64,000 nucleotides of DNA from Aldehydirespirator sp965221215. GTDB lineage: Bacteria; Actinomycetota; Acidimicrobiia; Acidimicrobiales; Aldehydirespiratoraceae. The notes beneath the pieces were generated by a model. It was not told the DNA's origin. It worked only from the letters and a program-made list of their open reading frames with translations, and ran no database searches. The stretch's first letter is position 1. Every line of letters begins with the position of its first letter. The stretch covers positions 1,116,001 through 1,180,000 of the forward strand of contig OZ244872.1 in the NCBI GenBank assembly GCA_965221215.1. The letters run 5' to 3'. This document shows positions 25,825 through 34,798 of this stretch, one piece after another. The position numbers and the translations under genes were made by a program.

Positions 25825-26586
25825 TCAGCCTCGGCCTACCAGTGGCATGGCGTTGGCCATCACCGTCATCGTGAGCACGTTGGCGTCGGCGGGCAGGCTG
25901 GCCATGTAGGCCACAGCCCGGCCGACGTCGGCTGCGTCCATGGTTGGCTCGGGCCGGATCTCGCCGTCGGCCTGGGGCGCCCCCTGGTGCATTCCGGCGG
26001 TTAGCGCGGTCAGGGCGTTGCCGATGTCGATCTGGCCGCAGGCGATGCCGAAGGGCCGTCCGTCGAGCGACAGCGACTTGGTCAGCCCGGTGATGGCATG
26101 CTTGGTGGCTGTGTAGGGGGCGCTGTTGGGCCGGGGCGCCTGGGCCGACACCGAGCCGTTGTTGATGATCCGCCCGCCGGAGGGATCCTGGGCCTTCATC
26201 AGTCGGAACGCCTGCCGGGCGCACAGGAACGAGCCGGTCAGGTTCACGTCCACCGCCCGCTGCCACTGCTCGAGGTCGAGCTCGTCCACCGGCACCGCCG
26301 GCGCGGCCGTGCCCGCATTGTTGAACAGCAGGTCGAGGCGGCCGTGATCGGCTCGAACCTTCTCGAACAGCGCCGCCACCGACGCCGGGTCGCTCACGTC
26401 GGCCACCGCGGCTGAGCCCGACCCGCCGACGTGCTCGCACTCTTGGACGGTCTCGGCCAGCGGGTCGGCCCTACGACCGGTGGCCACGACATGCCAGCCG
26501 TCGCGGGCCAAAGCCACCGCAGCGGCCCGACCCACACCGGAGCCGGCCCCGGTCACCAGCGCGATCTTGTCGTCCTGCACCGCCAC
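25825..26586 (-). CDS. SDR-family oxidoreductase
   Basis: A 253-residue classical SDR. The cofactor motif is TGAGSGVGRA at about 13-22, with FNNAG, a Ser in INNGS and the catalytic Tyr and Lys in PYTATKH. It reads in the same direction as the DenD-like gene, 121 bases upstream of it. Substrate unknown. Confidence 0.87.
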   Translation of the reverse strand: MAVQDDKIALVTGAGSGVGRAAAVALARDGWHVVATGRRADPLAETVQECEHVGGSGSAAVADVSDPASVAALFEKVRADHGRLDLLFNNAGTAAPAVPVDELDLEQWQRAVDVNLTGSFLCARQAFRLMKAQDPSGGRIINNGSVSAQAPRPNSAPYTATKHAITGLTKSLSLDGRPFGIACGQIDIGNALTALTAGMHQGAPQADGEIRPEPTMDAADVGRAVAYMASLPADANVLTMTVMANAMPLVGRG

Positions 26587-26623
26587 AAGGGTACGCGTGC
26601 TACCGGCAGCGGCTAGCGAAGCT

Positions 26624-28819
26624 CTACGACAGGTCGAAGCGGTCTAGTTCCATCACCTTGTGCCAGGCGGCCACGAAGTCCTTCACGAACCTCTCGCTGC
26701 CGTCGTCGGCTCCGTAGACCTCGGCGATGGCCCGCAGTTGGGAGTTCGAGCCGAACACCAGGTCGACCGCGGTGGCCGTCCAGCGCAGCTCGCCGCTGCT
26801 GCGGTCACGTCCCTCGTAGACGTGCTCGGTCTCCGACACGCTCCACTCGGTGCCCATGTCGAGCAGGTTGGCGAAGTAGTCGTTGGTCAGCGTTCCGGCC
26901 CGGTCAGTGAGCACGCCCAGCGATGATCCCGCCGAGTTGGCCCCCAGCACCCGCAGCCCGCCGACCAGCACCGTCATCTCGGGCGCGGTCAGCGACAGCA
27001 GGCTGGCCCGGTCCACCAGCACCGTCTCGGGCCGGCGCTTGTCGTCGGCTCGCCAGTAGTTGCGGAACCCGTCGGCGGTGGGCTCCAGCACCGCGAACGA
27101 CTCGGCATCGGTTTGGGTAGCCGAGGCGTCGGTGCGCCCCGGCGAGAAGGGGACCGCGACCTCGACCCCGGCGCGCCGGGCGGCCTCCTCGACGGCCGCG
27201 CCGCCGCCCAGCACGATCAGATCGGCCAGCGACACCCGCTTGCCGCCGCTCTGGGCCGCGTTGAACTCGGCCTGGACGCCCGCGAGCGCGGCCAGCACCT
27301 CGGCCAGCGAGTCGGGGTCGTTGGCCTCCCAGCCGCTCTGGGGAGCGAGCCGGACGCGGGCCCCGTTGGCCCCGCCGCGCATGTCGCTGTCGCGGAACGT
27401 CGACGCCGAGGCCCAGGCGGCGGCCACCAGCTGCGACACCGACAGCCCCGAGCCGAGGATCTGTGCCTTCAGCGCGGCCACGTCGGCGTCGTCCACCAAC
27501 TCGTGGTCCACCGCGGGGACCGGATCCTGCCAGATCAGCTCCTCGTCGGGGACCTCCGGCCCCAGATATCGAGCGACCGGTCCCATGTCGCGGTGCACCA
27601 GCTTGAACCAGGCCCGAGCGAAGGCGTCGGCGAACTCGTCGGGGTTCTCCAGGAAGCGCCGCGAGATCGGCTCATAGGCCGGGTCCATGCGCAGCGACAG
27701 GTCGGTGGTCAGCATCACCGGGGTGTGGCTCTTCGACGGGTCGTGGGCATCGGGCACCGTGCCCGCCCCACCGCCGTCTACCGGGATCCACTGCCAGGCG
27801 CCGGCCGGGCTCTGGGTCAGCTCCCACTCGTAGGCGAACAGCGTCTCGAAGAAGGAGTTGTCCCAGGCCACCGGGGTGGGCGTCCAGGCCCCCTCGAGGC
27901 CGCTGGTGATGGCATCGCCGCCTGCGCCGGTGCCGAAGCTGCTGGTCCATCCCAGGCCCTGTTCCTCCAGGGCGGCGCCCTCGGGCTCGGGGCCGACGTA
28001 GGTGTCGCCGTCGGCCGCGCCGTGGGTCTTGCCGAAGGTGTGGCCCCCGGCGATCAGCGCCACCGTCTCGGTGTCGTCCATGGCCATGCGGGCGAACGTC
28101 TCGCGGATGTCGCGGGCCGCGGCCAGCGGGTCGGGGGTGCCGTTGGGACCCTCGGGGTTTACGTAGATCAGGCCCATCTGCACCGCGCCCAGCGGGTCGG
28201 CCAGCTCCCGGTCGCCGCTGTAGCGCTCGTCGTCGAGCCAGCCCGTCTCTGGACCCCAGTAAATGTCCTCCTCGGGCTCCCACACGTCCACCCGGCCGCC
28301 GCCGAAGCCGAACGTAGAGAAGCCCATCGACTCCAGCGCCACATTGCCGGCCAGGATCATCAGATCGGCCCAGGAGATCTTGGCGCCGTAGCGCTGCTTC
28401 ACCGGCCACAGCAGCCGGCGGGCCTTGTCGAGGTTGGCGTTGTCGGGCCAGCTGTTGAGCGGCGCGAAGCGGTGCGTGCCCGAACCGCCGCCGCCCCGCC
28501 CGTCGTGGATGCGGTAGGTGCCGGCGCTGTGCCACGTCATGCGGATGATCAGCGGCCCGTAGTGGCCGTAGTCGGCCGGCCACCAGTCCTGCGAGGTGGT
28601 CAGCACCTCGGCGATGTCGGCCTTCACCGCGGCCAGGTCGAGGCTGTTGAACTCGGCGGCGTAGTCGAAGCCGTCGCCCATGGGATCGATCTTGGGCGAG
28701 TTCTTGTTGAGCGGGCGCAGGTTGAGCTGCTCGGGCCACCAGCGGGCGTTGGCGAGCGAGCCCATGTCGGCTGCGGCCACCACGGGGCACTGTGCGGCGG
28801 CGGTGTCTTGGTTGGTCAT
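26624..28819 (-). CDS. katG: Catalase-peroxidase KatG
   Basis: A 731-residue bifunctional catalase-peroxidase that breaks down hydrogen peroxide in the cytoplasm. All parts of the Trp-Tyr-Met adduct are visible: MTWHSAGTYR (Trp and distal His), QMGLIYVNPEG (Tyr) and RMAMDD (Met). The proximal heme His is in GGHTFGKTHGA. The C-terminal duplicated peroxidase domain is complete. The ATG is preceded by AAGGAG on the reverse strand. Two palindromes lie upstream (28881-28922). No furA or oxyR is adjacent. Confidence 0.96.
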   Translation of the reverse strand: MTNQDTAAAQCPVVAAADMGSLANARWWPEQLNLRPLNKNSPKIDPMGDGFDYAAEFNSLDLAAVKADIAEVLTTSQDWWPADYGHYGPLIIRMTWHSAGTYRIHDGRGGGGSGTHRFAPLNSWPDNANLDKARRLLWPVKQRYGAKISWADLMILAGNVALESMGFSTFGFGGGRVDVWEPEEDIYWGPETGWLDDERYSGDRELADPLGAVQMGLIYVNPEGPNGTPDPLAAARDIRETFARMAMDDTETVALIAGGHTFGKTHGAADGDTYVGPEPEGAALEEQGLGWTSSFGTGAGGDAITSGLEGAWTPTPVAWDNSFFETLFAYEWELTQSPAGAWQWIPVDGGGAGTVPDAHDPSKSHTPVMLTTDLSLRMDPAYEPISRRFLENPDEFADAFARAWFKLVHRDMGPVARYLGPEVPDEELIWQDPVPAVDHELVDDADVAALKAQILGSGLSVSQLVAAAWASASTFRDSDMRGGANGARVRLAPQSGWEANDPDSLAEVLAALAGVQAEFNAAQSGGKRVSLADLIVLGGGAAVEEAARRAGVEVAVPFSPGRTDASATQTDAESFAVLEPTADGFRNYWRADDKRRPETVLVDRASLLSLTAPEMTVLVGGLRVLGANSAGSSLGVLTDRAGTLTNDYFANLLDMGTEWSVSETEHVYEGRDRSSGELRWTATAVDLVFGSNSQLRAIAEVYGADDGSERFVKDFVAAWHKVMELDRFDLS

Positions 28820-28880
28820 GCGATGCTCCTTGGGGGATCGGGGGAATGTCGGTCGCTCAAGACTCGGTGGTCAGGTTGCG

Positions 28881-28897
28881 CCTGATTCTGTATCAGG
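28881..28897. promoter_or_regulatory. Palindrome CCTGAT-N5-ATCAGG upstream of katG
   Basis: A perfect 6-5-6 inverted repeat, about 60 bases before the katG start. Its centre lies 26 bases from that of a second palindrome. Possible operator for a peroxide- or metal-responsive repressor; the regulator is not identified. Confidence 0.45.
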
Positions 28898-28907
28898 TTC
28901 CGCCGTA

Positions 28908-28922
28908 GATTCAATCTGAATC
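28908..28922. promoter_or_regulatory. Palindrome GATTCA-N3-TGAATC between katG and the divergent SDR
   Basis: A perfect 6-3-6 inverted repeat in the AT-rich centre of the 250-base divergent region. It shares a TGAATC/GATTC half with the first palindrome. It could serve katG, the SDR at 29069 or both. Confidence 0.45.
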
Positions 28923-29068
28923 AATGACCCGTTCTCACCCGGCGCGTCACAACAGACAGGCTGTTGGCTGTCCGCGGCACTTCGGACAATCGCGGGGAGT
29001 GGCGGCCGAAGGGCGGATGTACCCTGCCGGCTGCGGCGAACCAGGCGAACCACGGAGGGGCAGACGCA

Positions 29069-29884
29069 GTGAGCAAGGTTGTGTTGATCACCGGCGCGTC
29101 GTCGGGCATGGGCCGGGAGGCGGCGATCCTGCTGGCGAGGGCGGGCCACCGGGTGTACGCCGGGGCCCGGCGGCTGGACCGCATGGCGGACCTGGCCGAC
29201 CACGGCATCACCCCGGTCATGCTCGACGTGGCCCACGGCGACGACAACGAGCGGGTCGTGAACCAGATCGTCGAGGCTGAGCGGCGCATCGATGTGGTGA
29301 TCAACAACGCCGGCTTCGGCCTGTACGGGCCGGTCGAGGAGATCTCTCTCGAAGACGCCCGCTACCAATTCGAGGTGAACCTCTACGGCCCAGCCCACCT
29401 CACGCAACTCGTGCTGCCCCACATGCGGGCGCAGGGCTCGGGCCGGATCGTCAACGTCTCGTCGGTGGGGGGCAGGGTGTTCACGCCCTTCGGGTCGTGG
29501 TACCACGCCACCAAGCATGCCCTGGAGGGCTGGTCGGACTGCCTGCGCCTCGAGGTCGCCCCGTTCAACATTCAGGTCGTGCTGGTCGAGCCGGGCCTGA
29601 TCAGGACCGAGTTTGGCGAGGCGGCCGCGGAGGAGATGAGCAAGTACCGAGACGGTTCCTACCGCGAGGGTCTGGCGCCGCTGTTCAAGATGCGCGACAA
29701 CCCCCGCACCGTGAATCTCGGCACCAAGCCCGAAGTGCTGGCCAAGGTGTTCGTGGAGGCCGCAACCACCGACAAGCCCCGCCGGCGCTACGTCAAGGGA
29801 ATGATGGCCCGACCGGCGCTGCTGGTCCGCCAGTGGCTCGGCGACGGGGCCTACGAATTCGCCCTGCGCCGCACCCTGCGATGA
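29069..29884 (+). CDS. SDR-family oxidoreductase
   Basis: A 271-residue SDR. The cofactor motif is TGASSGMGRE near the N-terminus, with INNAG, NVSSVGG and the catalytic WYHATKHALEG. The long C-terminal extension with RRRYVKGMM resembles 17-beta-hydroxysteroid-type SDRs, but the substrate is unknown. GTG at 29069 is chosen because GGAGGGG lies 9 bases before it; the open frame runs 35 codons further upstream without conserved features. The next gene begins 34 bases downstream. Confidence 0.87.
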   Translation: MSKVVLITGASSGMGREAAILLARAGHRVYAGARRLDRMADLADHGITPVMLDVAHGDDNERVVNQIVEAERRIDVVINNAGFGLYGPVEEISLEDARYQFEVNLYGPAHLTQLVLPHMRAQGSGRIVNVSSVGGRVFTPFGSWYHATKHALEGWSDCLRLEVAPFNIQVVLVEPGLIRTEFGEAAAEEMSKYRDGSYREGLAPLFKMRDNPRTVNLGTKPEVLAKVFVEAATTDKPRRRYVKGMMARPALLVRQWLGDGAYEFALRRTLR

Positions 29885-29918
29885 CCGCCGGCCGGTTCGC
29901 CCTCGGCTTGGAGCGTCG

Positions 29919-31112
29919 ATGACTGACCTCAGGCACTACTACATCGAGTCGTTCGGCACGCTCCAGGTCAGCGCCTTCCGCATCGAGCAGTCTCCGTTCG
30001 CCCACCGCTACGCCACCGACGAGACAATCTTCTGCCTGTACTGCGACCGGCTCTACCCGGTGAAGACGACTCCCGACGAGGACCCCGTCGCCAACTACTG
30101 GAGGCTGCGCCGCGGCGTGATGCTCTACGACGTCCCCGAGAAGCCGCTGGAGATCGCCGGCCCCGATGCGGTGCGGCTGCTTGAGCGGGTCCTCACCTGC
30201 CGGGTGGAGACGCTGCCGGTCGGGCGGGCCCGCTACGGCCTCGCCTGCGGCGCCGACGGCACGATCTTGATGGACGGGGTGCTGATGCGGCTCGCTCCCG
30301 ACCGGTTCTGGTACGTGAAGGCCAACGGTGAGTTCCAGAGCTGGCTTGCAGCCAACGCCATCGGCCTCGATGTCAGGGTTGCCGACCCGTACTCGCGGGT
30401 GCTGCAGATCCAGGGCCCGAAGTCGCTGCATGTGCTCGACGCGGCCATCGGCGGCGGGCTGTCGGCGGACTTCAAGTACTTCTGCGCCGACTTCTTCGAC
30501 GTGTGCGGCCAGCGGCTGTGGGTGTCGCGCACCGGCTGGACCGGGGAGGCGGGCATCGAGATCTACTGCAACAGCGGCCCCGAGCCCACCGACCACGACG
30601 CCCTCTGGGACGGCCTGCTGGCCTGCGGGGCGCCCTTCGGAATGGAGTTCAGCTCGTCGTCGTCGATGGGGCTGCGGCGCATCGAGGCGGGCATCCTCGA
30701 CAACGGAACCGATCTCGGCGCCGGGCTCACCCCCTACGCCGCCGGTCTCGGGCAGTTCGTAAAGCTCGACAAGGGCGACTTCATCGGCCGCGACGCCCTG
30801 GAGTCCGCCGACCGCCGCCAACTGCTGTTCGGCCTGGTGTGCGCCGGCGCCACACCAGAAGCCGGCATGGATGTGCACCTCGACGGCGGCCCGGTCGGCC
30901 ACATGACGGCGGGATCGTGGTCGCCGACCCTCGGTGCCGGGATCGGCTACGTGCGCTTCGATGATCCGCTTCCCGGTGACGGCTGGAACGCCAAGACGGT
31001 CTGGCTGCACGACCGAGCCGGAACCCCCCATGAGGCTGTCGTCGACACACTGCCGTTCGTAGACAAGGAGAAGCAACTCCCCCGAGTGCCATGGAGCGGT
31101 CCGAACAGCTGA
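29919..31112 (+). CDS. GcvT-like aminomethyltransferase family protein
   Basis: A 397-residue protein of the GcvT/DmdA folate-dependent family. It has the GcvT-type segment RRGVMLYDVPEKPLEIAGPDA, VLQIQGPKS, RTGWTGEAGIEIYC and the C-terminal barrel with KGDFIGRDAL. The N-terminal 60 residues differ from true glycine-cleavage T protein, and a separate gcvT lies at 58708. A methyl or one-carbon transfer from an N- or S-methylated compound is likely; the substrate is not readable. It follows an SDR on the same strand. Confidence 0.8.
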   Translation: MTDLRHYYIESFGTLQVSAFRIEQSPFAHRYATDETIFCLYCDRLYPVKTTPDEDPVANYWRLRRGVMLYDVPEKPLEIAGPDAVRLLERVLTCRVETLPVGRARYGLACGADGTILMDGVLMRLAPDRFWYVKANGEFQSWLAANAIGLDVRVADPYSRVLQIQGPKSLHVLDAAIGGGLSADFKYFCADFFDVCGQRLWVSRTGWTGEAGIEIYCNSGPEPTDHDALWDGLLACGAPFGMEFSSSSSMGLRRIEAGILDNGTDLGAGLTPYAAGLGQFVKLDKGDFIGRDALESADRRQLLFGLVCAGATPEAGMDVHLDGGPVGHMTAGSWSPTLGAGIGYVRFDDPLPGDGWNAKTVWLHDRAGTPHEAVVDTLPFVDKEKQLPRVPWSGPNS

Positions 31113-31232
31113 GCCGGCGCCCCTGCGGATCTCGGCGTTGCCGCGGCGGGACTCGCCGGGCACTCCAGCAGGCGCACCTGCGCCAATGACCGACTAGGGC
31201 TCTGGTCTCGTCACCCGGATAGACAGGCGGTT

Positions 31233-32345
31233 GTGGGATTCGACTTCTCTATGCGTCCCGAGTGGGAGGCGCTGCGAGCTCGGGCCCGGGCGGTGGCCGA
31301 GCGGGGTGTGGCCGAGTATGGCCGGTGCAGCGACTCGTGGATCAACGGGCACAGCAAGGAGTTCACCCGGGTGCTGGCCGCCGAGGGCTTCATCGGGATG
31401 ACCTGGCCGACCGAGCACGGCGGTGCGGGGCGCCCCGGCATCGAGCGGATCATCATGGCCGAGGAGATGATCAGCGCGGGCGCGCCCATCGCGGCCGGCT
31501 GGTTCGCCGACCGCCAGATGGGCCCGTCGATCTACACCTACGGCAGCGAAGCCCAGAAGGCCGCCTTCCTGCCCGGAATCCTGTCGGGGGAGGCGTCGTG
31601 GTGCATCGGGATGAGCGAGCCCGACGCCGGCTCCGACCTGGCCTCGCTCCAGACCGCGGCGGTGCTCCACGGAGACTGCTACGTGGTGAACGGCCAGAAG
31701 ATCTGGACCAGCGGCGCGGCCGGCGCCGAGTACTGCTATCTCATTTGCCGCACCGGTCGGGACGGTCCGGCCCACCGGGGCCTCAGCGAGCTGATCGTGC
31801 CCATGGACCTCGACGGCATCGAGGTGCGGCCGGTGCGCGACATGGTGGGCAACTCGCACTTCTGCGAGATCTTCCTCACCGATGTGCGGGTGCCGGCCGC
31901 CAACCTCGTGGGCGTCGAGGGCGGGGCGTTCAAGCAGACCATGGTGCAACTCGGCCACGAGCGCGGCGGCATCGACCGTCTGGTGTCCAACCGGCCCCTC
32001 TACGACCTCGCCCTCGATCATGCCGACCTCACCGATCCGCTGATCCGACAGGAGATTGCGTCCATCGAGACCGGCTACCGGCTGGGGCGGCTCATGGTGT
32101 ACCGGGGGGCGCTGGGCGAGGGCTCCGCCGACTACAGCGCGGCCACCAAGGCCTTCTGCACCGAGCACGAGCAGCGGGTGGCCCAGTTCGCGGCCCGGAT
32201 GCTGGGCCCGGCCGCCACTGTGGGCGACGACGTGCCCAACGCGGTCTGCTACGCCCCCGCCTACACCATCCAGGGCGGCACATCGGCCATCATGCGCAAC
32301 ATCATCGGCGAACGCATCCTCGGCCTGCCCCGCGAACCCAGCTAG
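31233..32345 (+). CDS. Acyl-CoA dehydrogenase family protein
   Basis: A 370-residue flavoprotein. Family motifs are WCIGMSEPDAGSDLAS (FAD and substrate loop), INGQKIWTSGA-like VNGQKIWTSGAAG, and the C-terminal helix with YTIQGGTSAIMRNIIGERILGLPR. The catalytic Glu position cannot be fixed with confidence. GTG at 31233 starts GFDFSMRPEW, the usual N-terminus. It probably dehydrogenates an acyl-CoA thioester using electron-transfer flavoprotein. The stop lies 56 bases from the convergent selD. Confidence 0.9.
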   Translation: MGFDFSMRPEWEALRARARAVAERGVAEYGRCSDSWINGHSKEFTRVLAAEGFIGMTWPTEHGGAGRPGIERIIMAEEMISAGAPIAAGWFADRQMGPSIYTYGSEAQKAAFLPGILSGEASWCIGMSEPDAGSDLASLQTAAVLHGDCYVVNGQKIWTSGAAGAEYCYLICRTGRDGPAHRGLSELIVPMDLDGIEVRPVRDMVGNSHFCEIFLTDVRVPAANLVGVEGGAFKQTMVQLGHERGGIDRLVSNRPLYDLALDHADLTDPLIRQEIASIETGYRLGRLMVYRGALGEGSADYSAATKAFCTEHEQRVAQFAARMLGPAATVGDDVPNAVCYAPAYTIQGGTSAIMRNIIGERILGLPREPS

Positions 32346-32400
32346 CCCAACGGCCACTCCCAGGCTCGCGGCGGATCCAGCGGGGCGCGGCCAGTGTGAC

Positions 32401-33435
32401 TCAGAGGCGCAGGCGGATGCGGCCTGCGCCCTCGGCGGTCCCGCCGATGATGGCCGCCTCGTGCCCGGAGAGCCTCAGCTCGGTGACCGCAGCCTGAGCG
32501 GCGTCGTGGCTGACCATGCCGAGCAGCAGGCCGCCCGAAGTCTGGGCGTCGGCCAGCAGGATCACCGACGTGTCGCCGGCGTCGCCGGTGTCGAGATGGG
32601 GCGACACCCAGTCGAGATTTCGCCGGGTGCCGCCGGGGACCGCGCCCAGCGCGGCCAGCTCGCGGGCACCCTCGATGATCGGCACCGCGCCGACCGAGAT
32701 CTCCAGGTCGACGCCGGACTCTTGGGCCATGCGCAGGCCGTGGCCCAGCAGGCCGAACCCGGTGACGTCAGTGGCCGCGGTGGCGCCGTGGCGCAGTCCG
32801 GCGGCAGCCGCCTTCTCGTTGGGCCGCACCATCTCGGCCACGGCGCGGTCCACCGCCTCGGGGCGGGCTTCGCCCCGCTTGACCGCGGTGGAGATCACCC
32901 CGGAGCCCAGCGGCTTGGTCAGCACCAGCGCGTTGCCGGGGCGCAGTCCAGCGTTGGTGAGCATGCGCCGCGGGTCGACCTCGCCCACCACCGCCATCCC
33001 GTACTTGGGCTCGGGATCGTCCACCGTGTGGCCGCCGCCCACCGCGAAGCCGCAGGCCCGGGCCGCGTCCTCGCCGCCGGCGAGCACCTCCGACAGCAGG
33101 TCGTTGGACAGCTCCTCGGAGTTCCAGGCCACGAGGTTCAGCGCCAGCAGGGGCTGCCCGCCCATGGCGTATACGTCGGAGACGGCGTTGGTGGCCGCGA
33201 TGCGGCCCCAGGTGCGCGCCTCGTCCACCACCGGGGTGATGAAGTCGGCGGTGAGCACCAGGGCTCGGTCAGCGCTGATGCGCCATACCGCGGCGTCGTC
33301 TGCGGTGTCCAAGCCGACCAGCAGCTCGGGCGGGGGATCAGGGGTCAGGCCGCGCACCACGTGCGCAAGATCGCCGGGGGCGATTTTGCAGCCTCAACCG
33401 GCGCCGTGGCTGAACTCGGTGAGCCGTCTGGCCAT
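32401..33435 (-). CDS. selD: Selenide, water dikinase SelD with in-frame selenocysteine (UGA at codon 14)
   Basis: Makes selenophosphate from selenide and ATP, the selenium donor for selenocysteine and selenouridine. From the ATG at 33435 the gene reads MARRLTEFSHGAG-U-GCKIAPGDL, where U is TGA at 33394-33396. The family has HGAGCGCK here, and the first Cys is catalytic. After it come GLDTADDAAVW, TADFITPVVD, GGGHTVDDPEPKYGM and ATDVTGFGLLGH. The product is 344 residues, the normal length. AGGGGGTGA lies 6-8 bases before the ATG. A hairpin follows the UGA. Gene callers would start at GTG 33360 and lose the active site. No selA, selB or tRNA-Sec is in the window. Confidence 0.9.
33365..33396 (-). 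promoter_or_regulatory. Putative bacterial SECIS hairpin with its UGA codon in selD
   Basis: On the reverse strand UGA (33394-33396) is followed by four bases, then GCAAAAUCGCC, loop CCC, GGCGAUCUUGC. The two arms pair over 11 positions with one mismatch (10 pairs). A stem-loop starting just after the UGA is the bacterial arrangement for SelB-directed selenocysteine insertion. Confidence 0.75.
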
Positions 33436-33511
33436 CGCGGTCACCCCCTAACGTGTCGACGGCCCGCAGGATAGGCGGCGGGCCACGCCATGCCGGGGAG
33501 AGCGTCCGCTT

Positions 33512-34225
33512 TCAGGCCTCGATGGGGTCGGCTCGCTCGATCAGGTGGGCGCCGTTGTTGCGGGCGTTGTTCACCTCGGTCGACACCGGGTGCATCCTGA
33601 TCAGGCTCGACGGCGCGGGCACGAGGAGGCTGGCCGCGGCCTCGGCGTCGGTGTTGTCGGGATCGAGCCAGAAGTCCCAGGCGCCGGGCGGGAGCACCAC
33701 CGGCATCCGGTCGTGCACTGCGGACATGGCCTCGTTGGCCTCGCAAGTGATGATGGTGCAGGTGTGCAACTCCAGCGCCTCGCCGTCGGCATCGAGGTTG
33801 TTGGGGTCGCGCCACTGCTCCCAGAGGCCGGCGAAGGCGAAGGGCTCGCCATCGGGACGGCTGATGAACATGGGCTGCTTGCGCTTGGACCCCTCGAGGC
33901 GGCGCCACTCGTAGAAGCCGTCGGCGGGAATGATGCAGCGCCGCCGGGCGAAGAGCACTCTGAAGGCGTTCTTGTGCGCCACCGTCTCGGCCCGGGCGTT
34001 GATCATCCGGTTGCCGATCTTCGGATCCTTGGCCCAGAACGGCACCAGCCCCCATCCGAGTGCGTCCAGGCTGCGGGTCCCGGCCCGCTCGCGGACCGCG
34101 TGCACGGTCTGGGTCGGCGCCACGTTGTGGTTGGGCGCCAGTGCAAGGTCGGCCGGTGGGGCCGCCGCCCCGAAATACTTGGCCAACTCGTCGGGCGGCA
34201 TGGCCGAAACGTAGCGACCGCACAT
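33512..34225 (-). CDS. SRAP-domain protein (HMCES/YedK family)
   Basis: A 237-residue SRAP protein, which binds abasic sites in single-stranded DNA and forms a protective crosslink through Cys2. It begins MCGRYVSAM, so Cys2 is present. INARAETVAHKNAFR, RRCIIPADGFYEWRR and the late HDRMPVVLPP (catalytic His) complete the family pattern. The start is fixed by the need for Met-Cys at the N-terminus, although the frame stays open about 140 codons upstream. Confidence 0.93.
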   Translation of the reverse strand: MCGRYVSAMPPDELAKYFGAAAPPADLALAPNHNVAPTQTVHAVRERAGTRSLDALGWGLVPFWAKDPKIGNRMINARAETVAHKNAFRVLFARRRCIIPADGFYEWRRLEGSKRKQPMFISRPDGEPFAFAGLWEQWRDPNNLDADGEALELHTCTIITCEANEAMSAVHDRMPVVLPPGAWDFWLDPDNTDAEAAASLLVPAPSSLIRMHPVSTEVNNARNNGAHLIERADPIEA

Positions 34226-34293
34226 GGGGCCGGAAGCTAGCGGGCAACCCGGTCGAGAGCGTCGACCGCCTCGACCGCTGGTCGCAAGGGGGA

Positions 34294-34698
34294 TCAGCCG
34301 CCGTCCAACTCGGTCCGCAGCAGCCCGGCGACGGTGTCCAAGTCGTCGGGATCGGGGCTGGTGTCCGCGCTGGCGAAATCGAGATGGGCCATGGTCGAGA
34401 CGGGCACCACATGGACATGCACATGGGGGACCTCGAAGCCGGCGATCATCAGGCCCACCCGGTCCCGGGCCAGCCCGGCGGCCTGCTGAGCCGCCGCCAC
34501 CCGATGGGCCACCGCCATGAGATGGGCCACGATGTCGCGGTCGAGGTCCACCCAGTGGTCGATCTCGGCTCGGGGCACCACCAGCACATGGCCCCGATTG
34601 AGGGGACGCACGTCCAGGAAGGCGACGCAGGTGTCGTCGCGCCACACGAACCGGCCGGGAATCTCGCCGTCGATGATCCGGGTGAAGATTGAGGGCAT
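34294..34698 (-). CDS. HIT-family nucleotide hydrolase
   Basis: A 134-residue histidine-triad protein. It begins MPSIFTRIIDGEIPG, has RPLNRGHVLVVPR and the triad HVHVHVVP. HIT proteins hydrolyse or transfer nucleotides from phosphoramidates and dinucleoside polyphosphates. The start at 34698 matches the family N-terminus; the frame is open much further upstream but without conserved sequence. Probably co-directional with the SRAP gene. Confidence 0.92.
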   Translation of the reverse strand: MPSIFTRIIDGEIPGRFVWRDDTCVAFLDVRPLNRGHVLVVPRAEIDHWVDLDRDIVAHLMAVAHRVAAAQQAAGLARDRVGLMIAGFEVPHVHVHVVPVSTMAHLDFASADTSPDPDDLDTVAGLLRTELDGG

Positions 34699-34701
34699 CT
34701 G

Positions 34702-34794
34702 CTGATCGTAGGCTGAACCAGTGCGTGTGGGCAGAACCGCTGACCGCAGGCTTCGAGGGAGTCTCGCGGCAGAACGGCTGATCGTAGGCTGAGC
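34702..34794. repeat. Short direct repeats GCTGATCGTAGGCTGA
   Basis: GCTGATCGTAGGCTGA occurs at 34702-34717 and again at about 34779-34794. A diverged copy (CGCTGACCGCAGGCT) lies between them, each preceded by GGCAGAAC in two cases. They fill the divergent region between the HIT gene and the phosphatidyltransferase. Role unknown; possibly a local duplication of the promoter region. Confidence 0.55.
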
Positions 34795-34798
34795 GGCC

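Noticed and set aside
32401..33360. A shorter SelD starting at GTG 33360
   Set aside because: It lacks the catalytic GCK loop and has no ribosome site. The upstream reading through UGA restores the family N-terminus.
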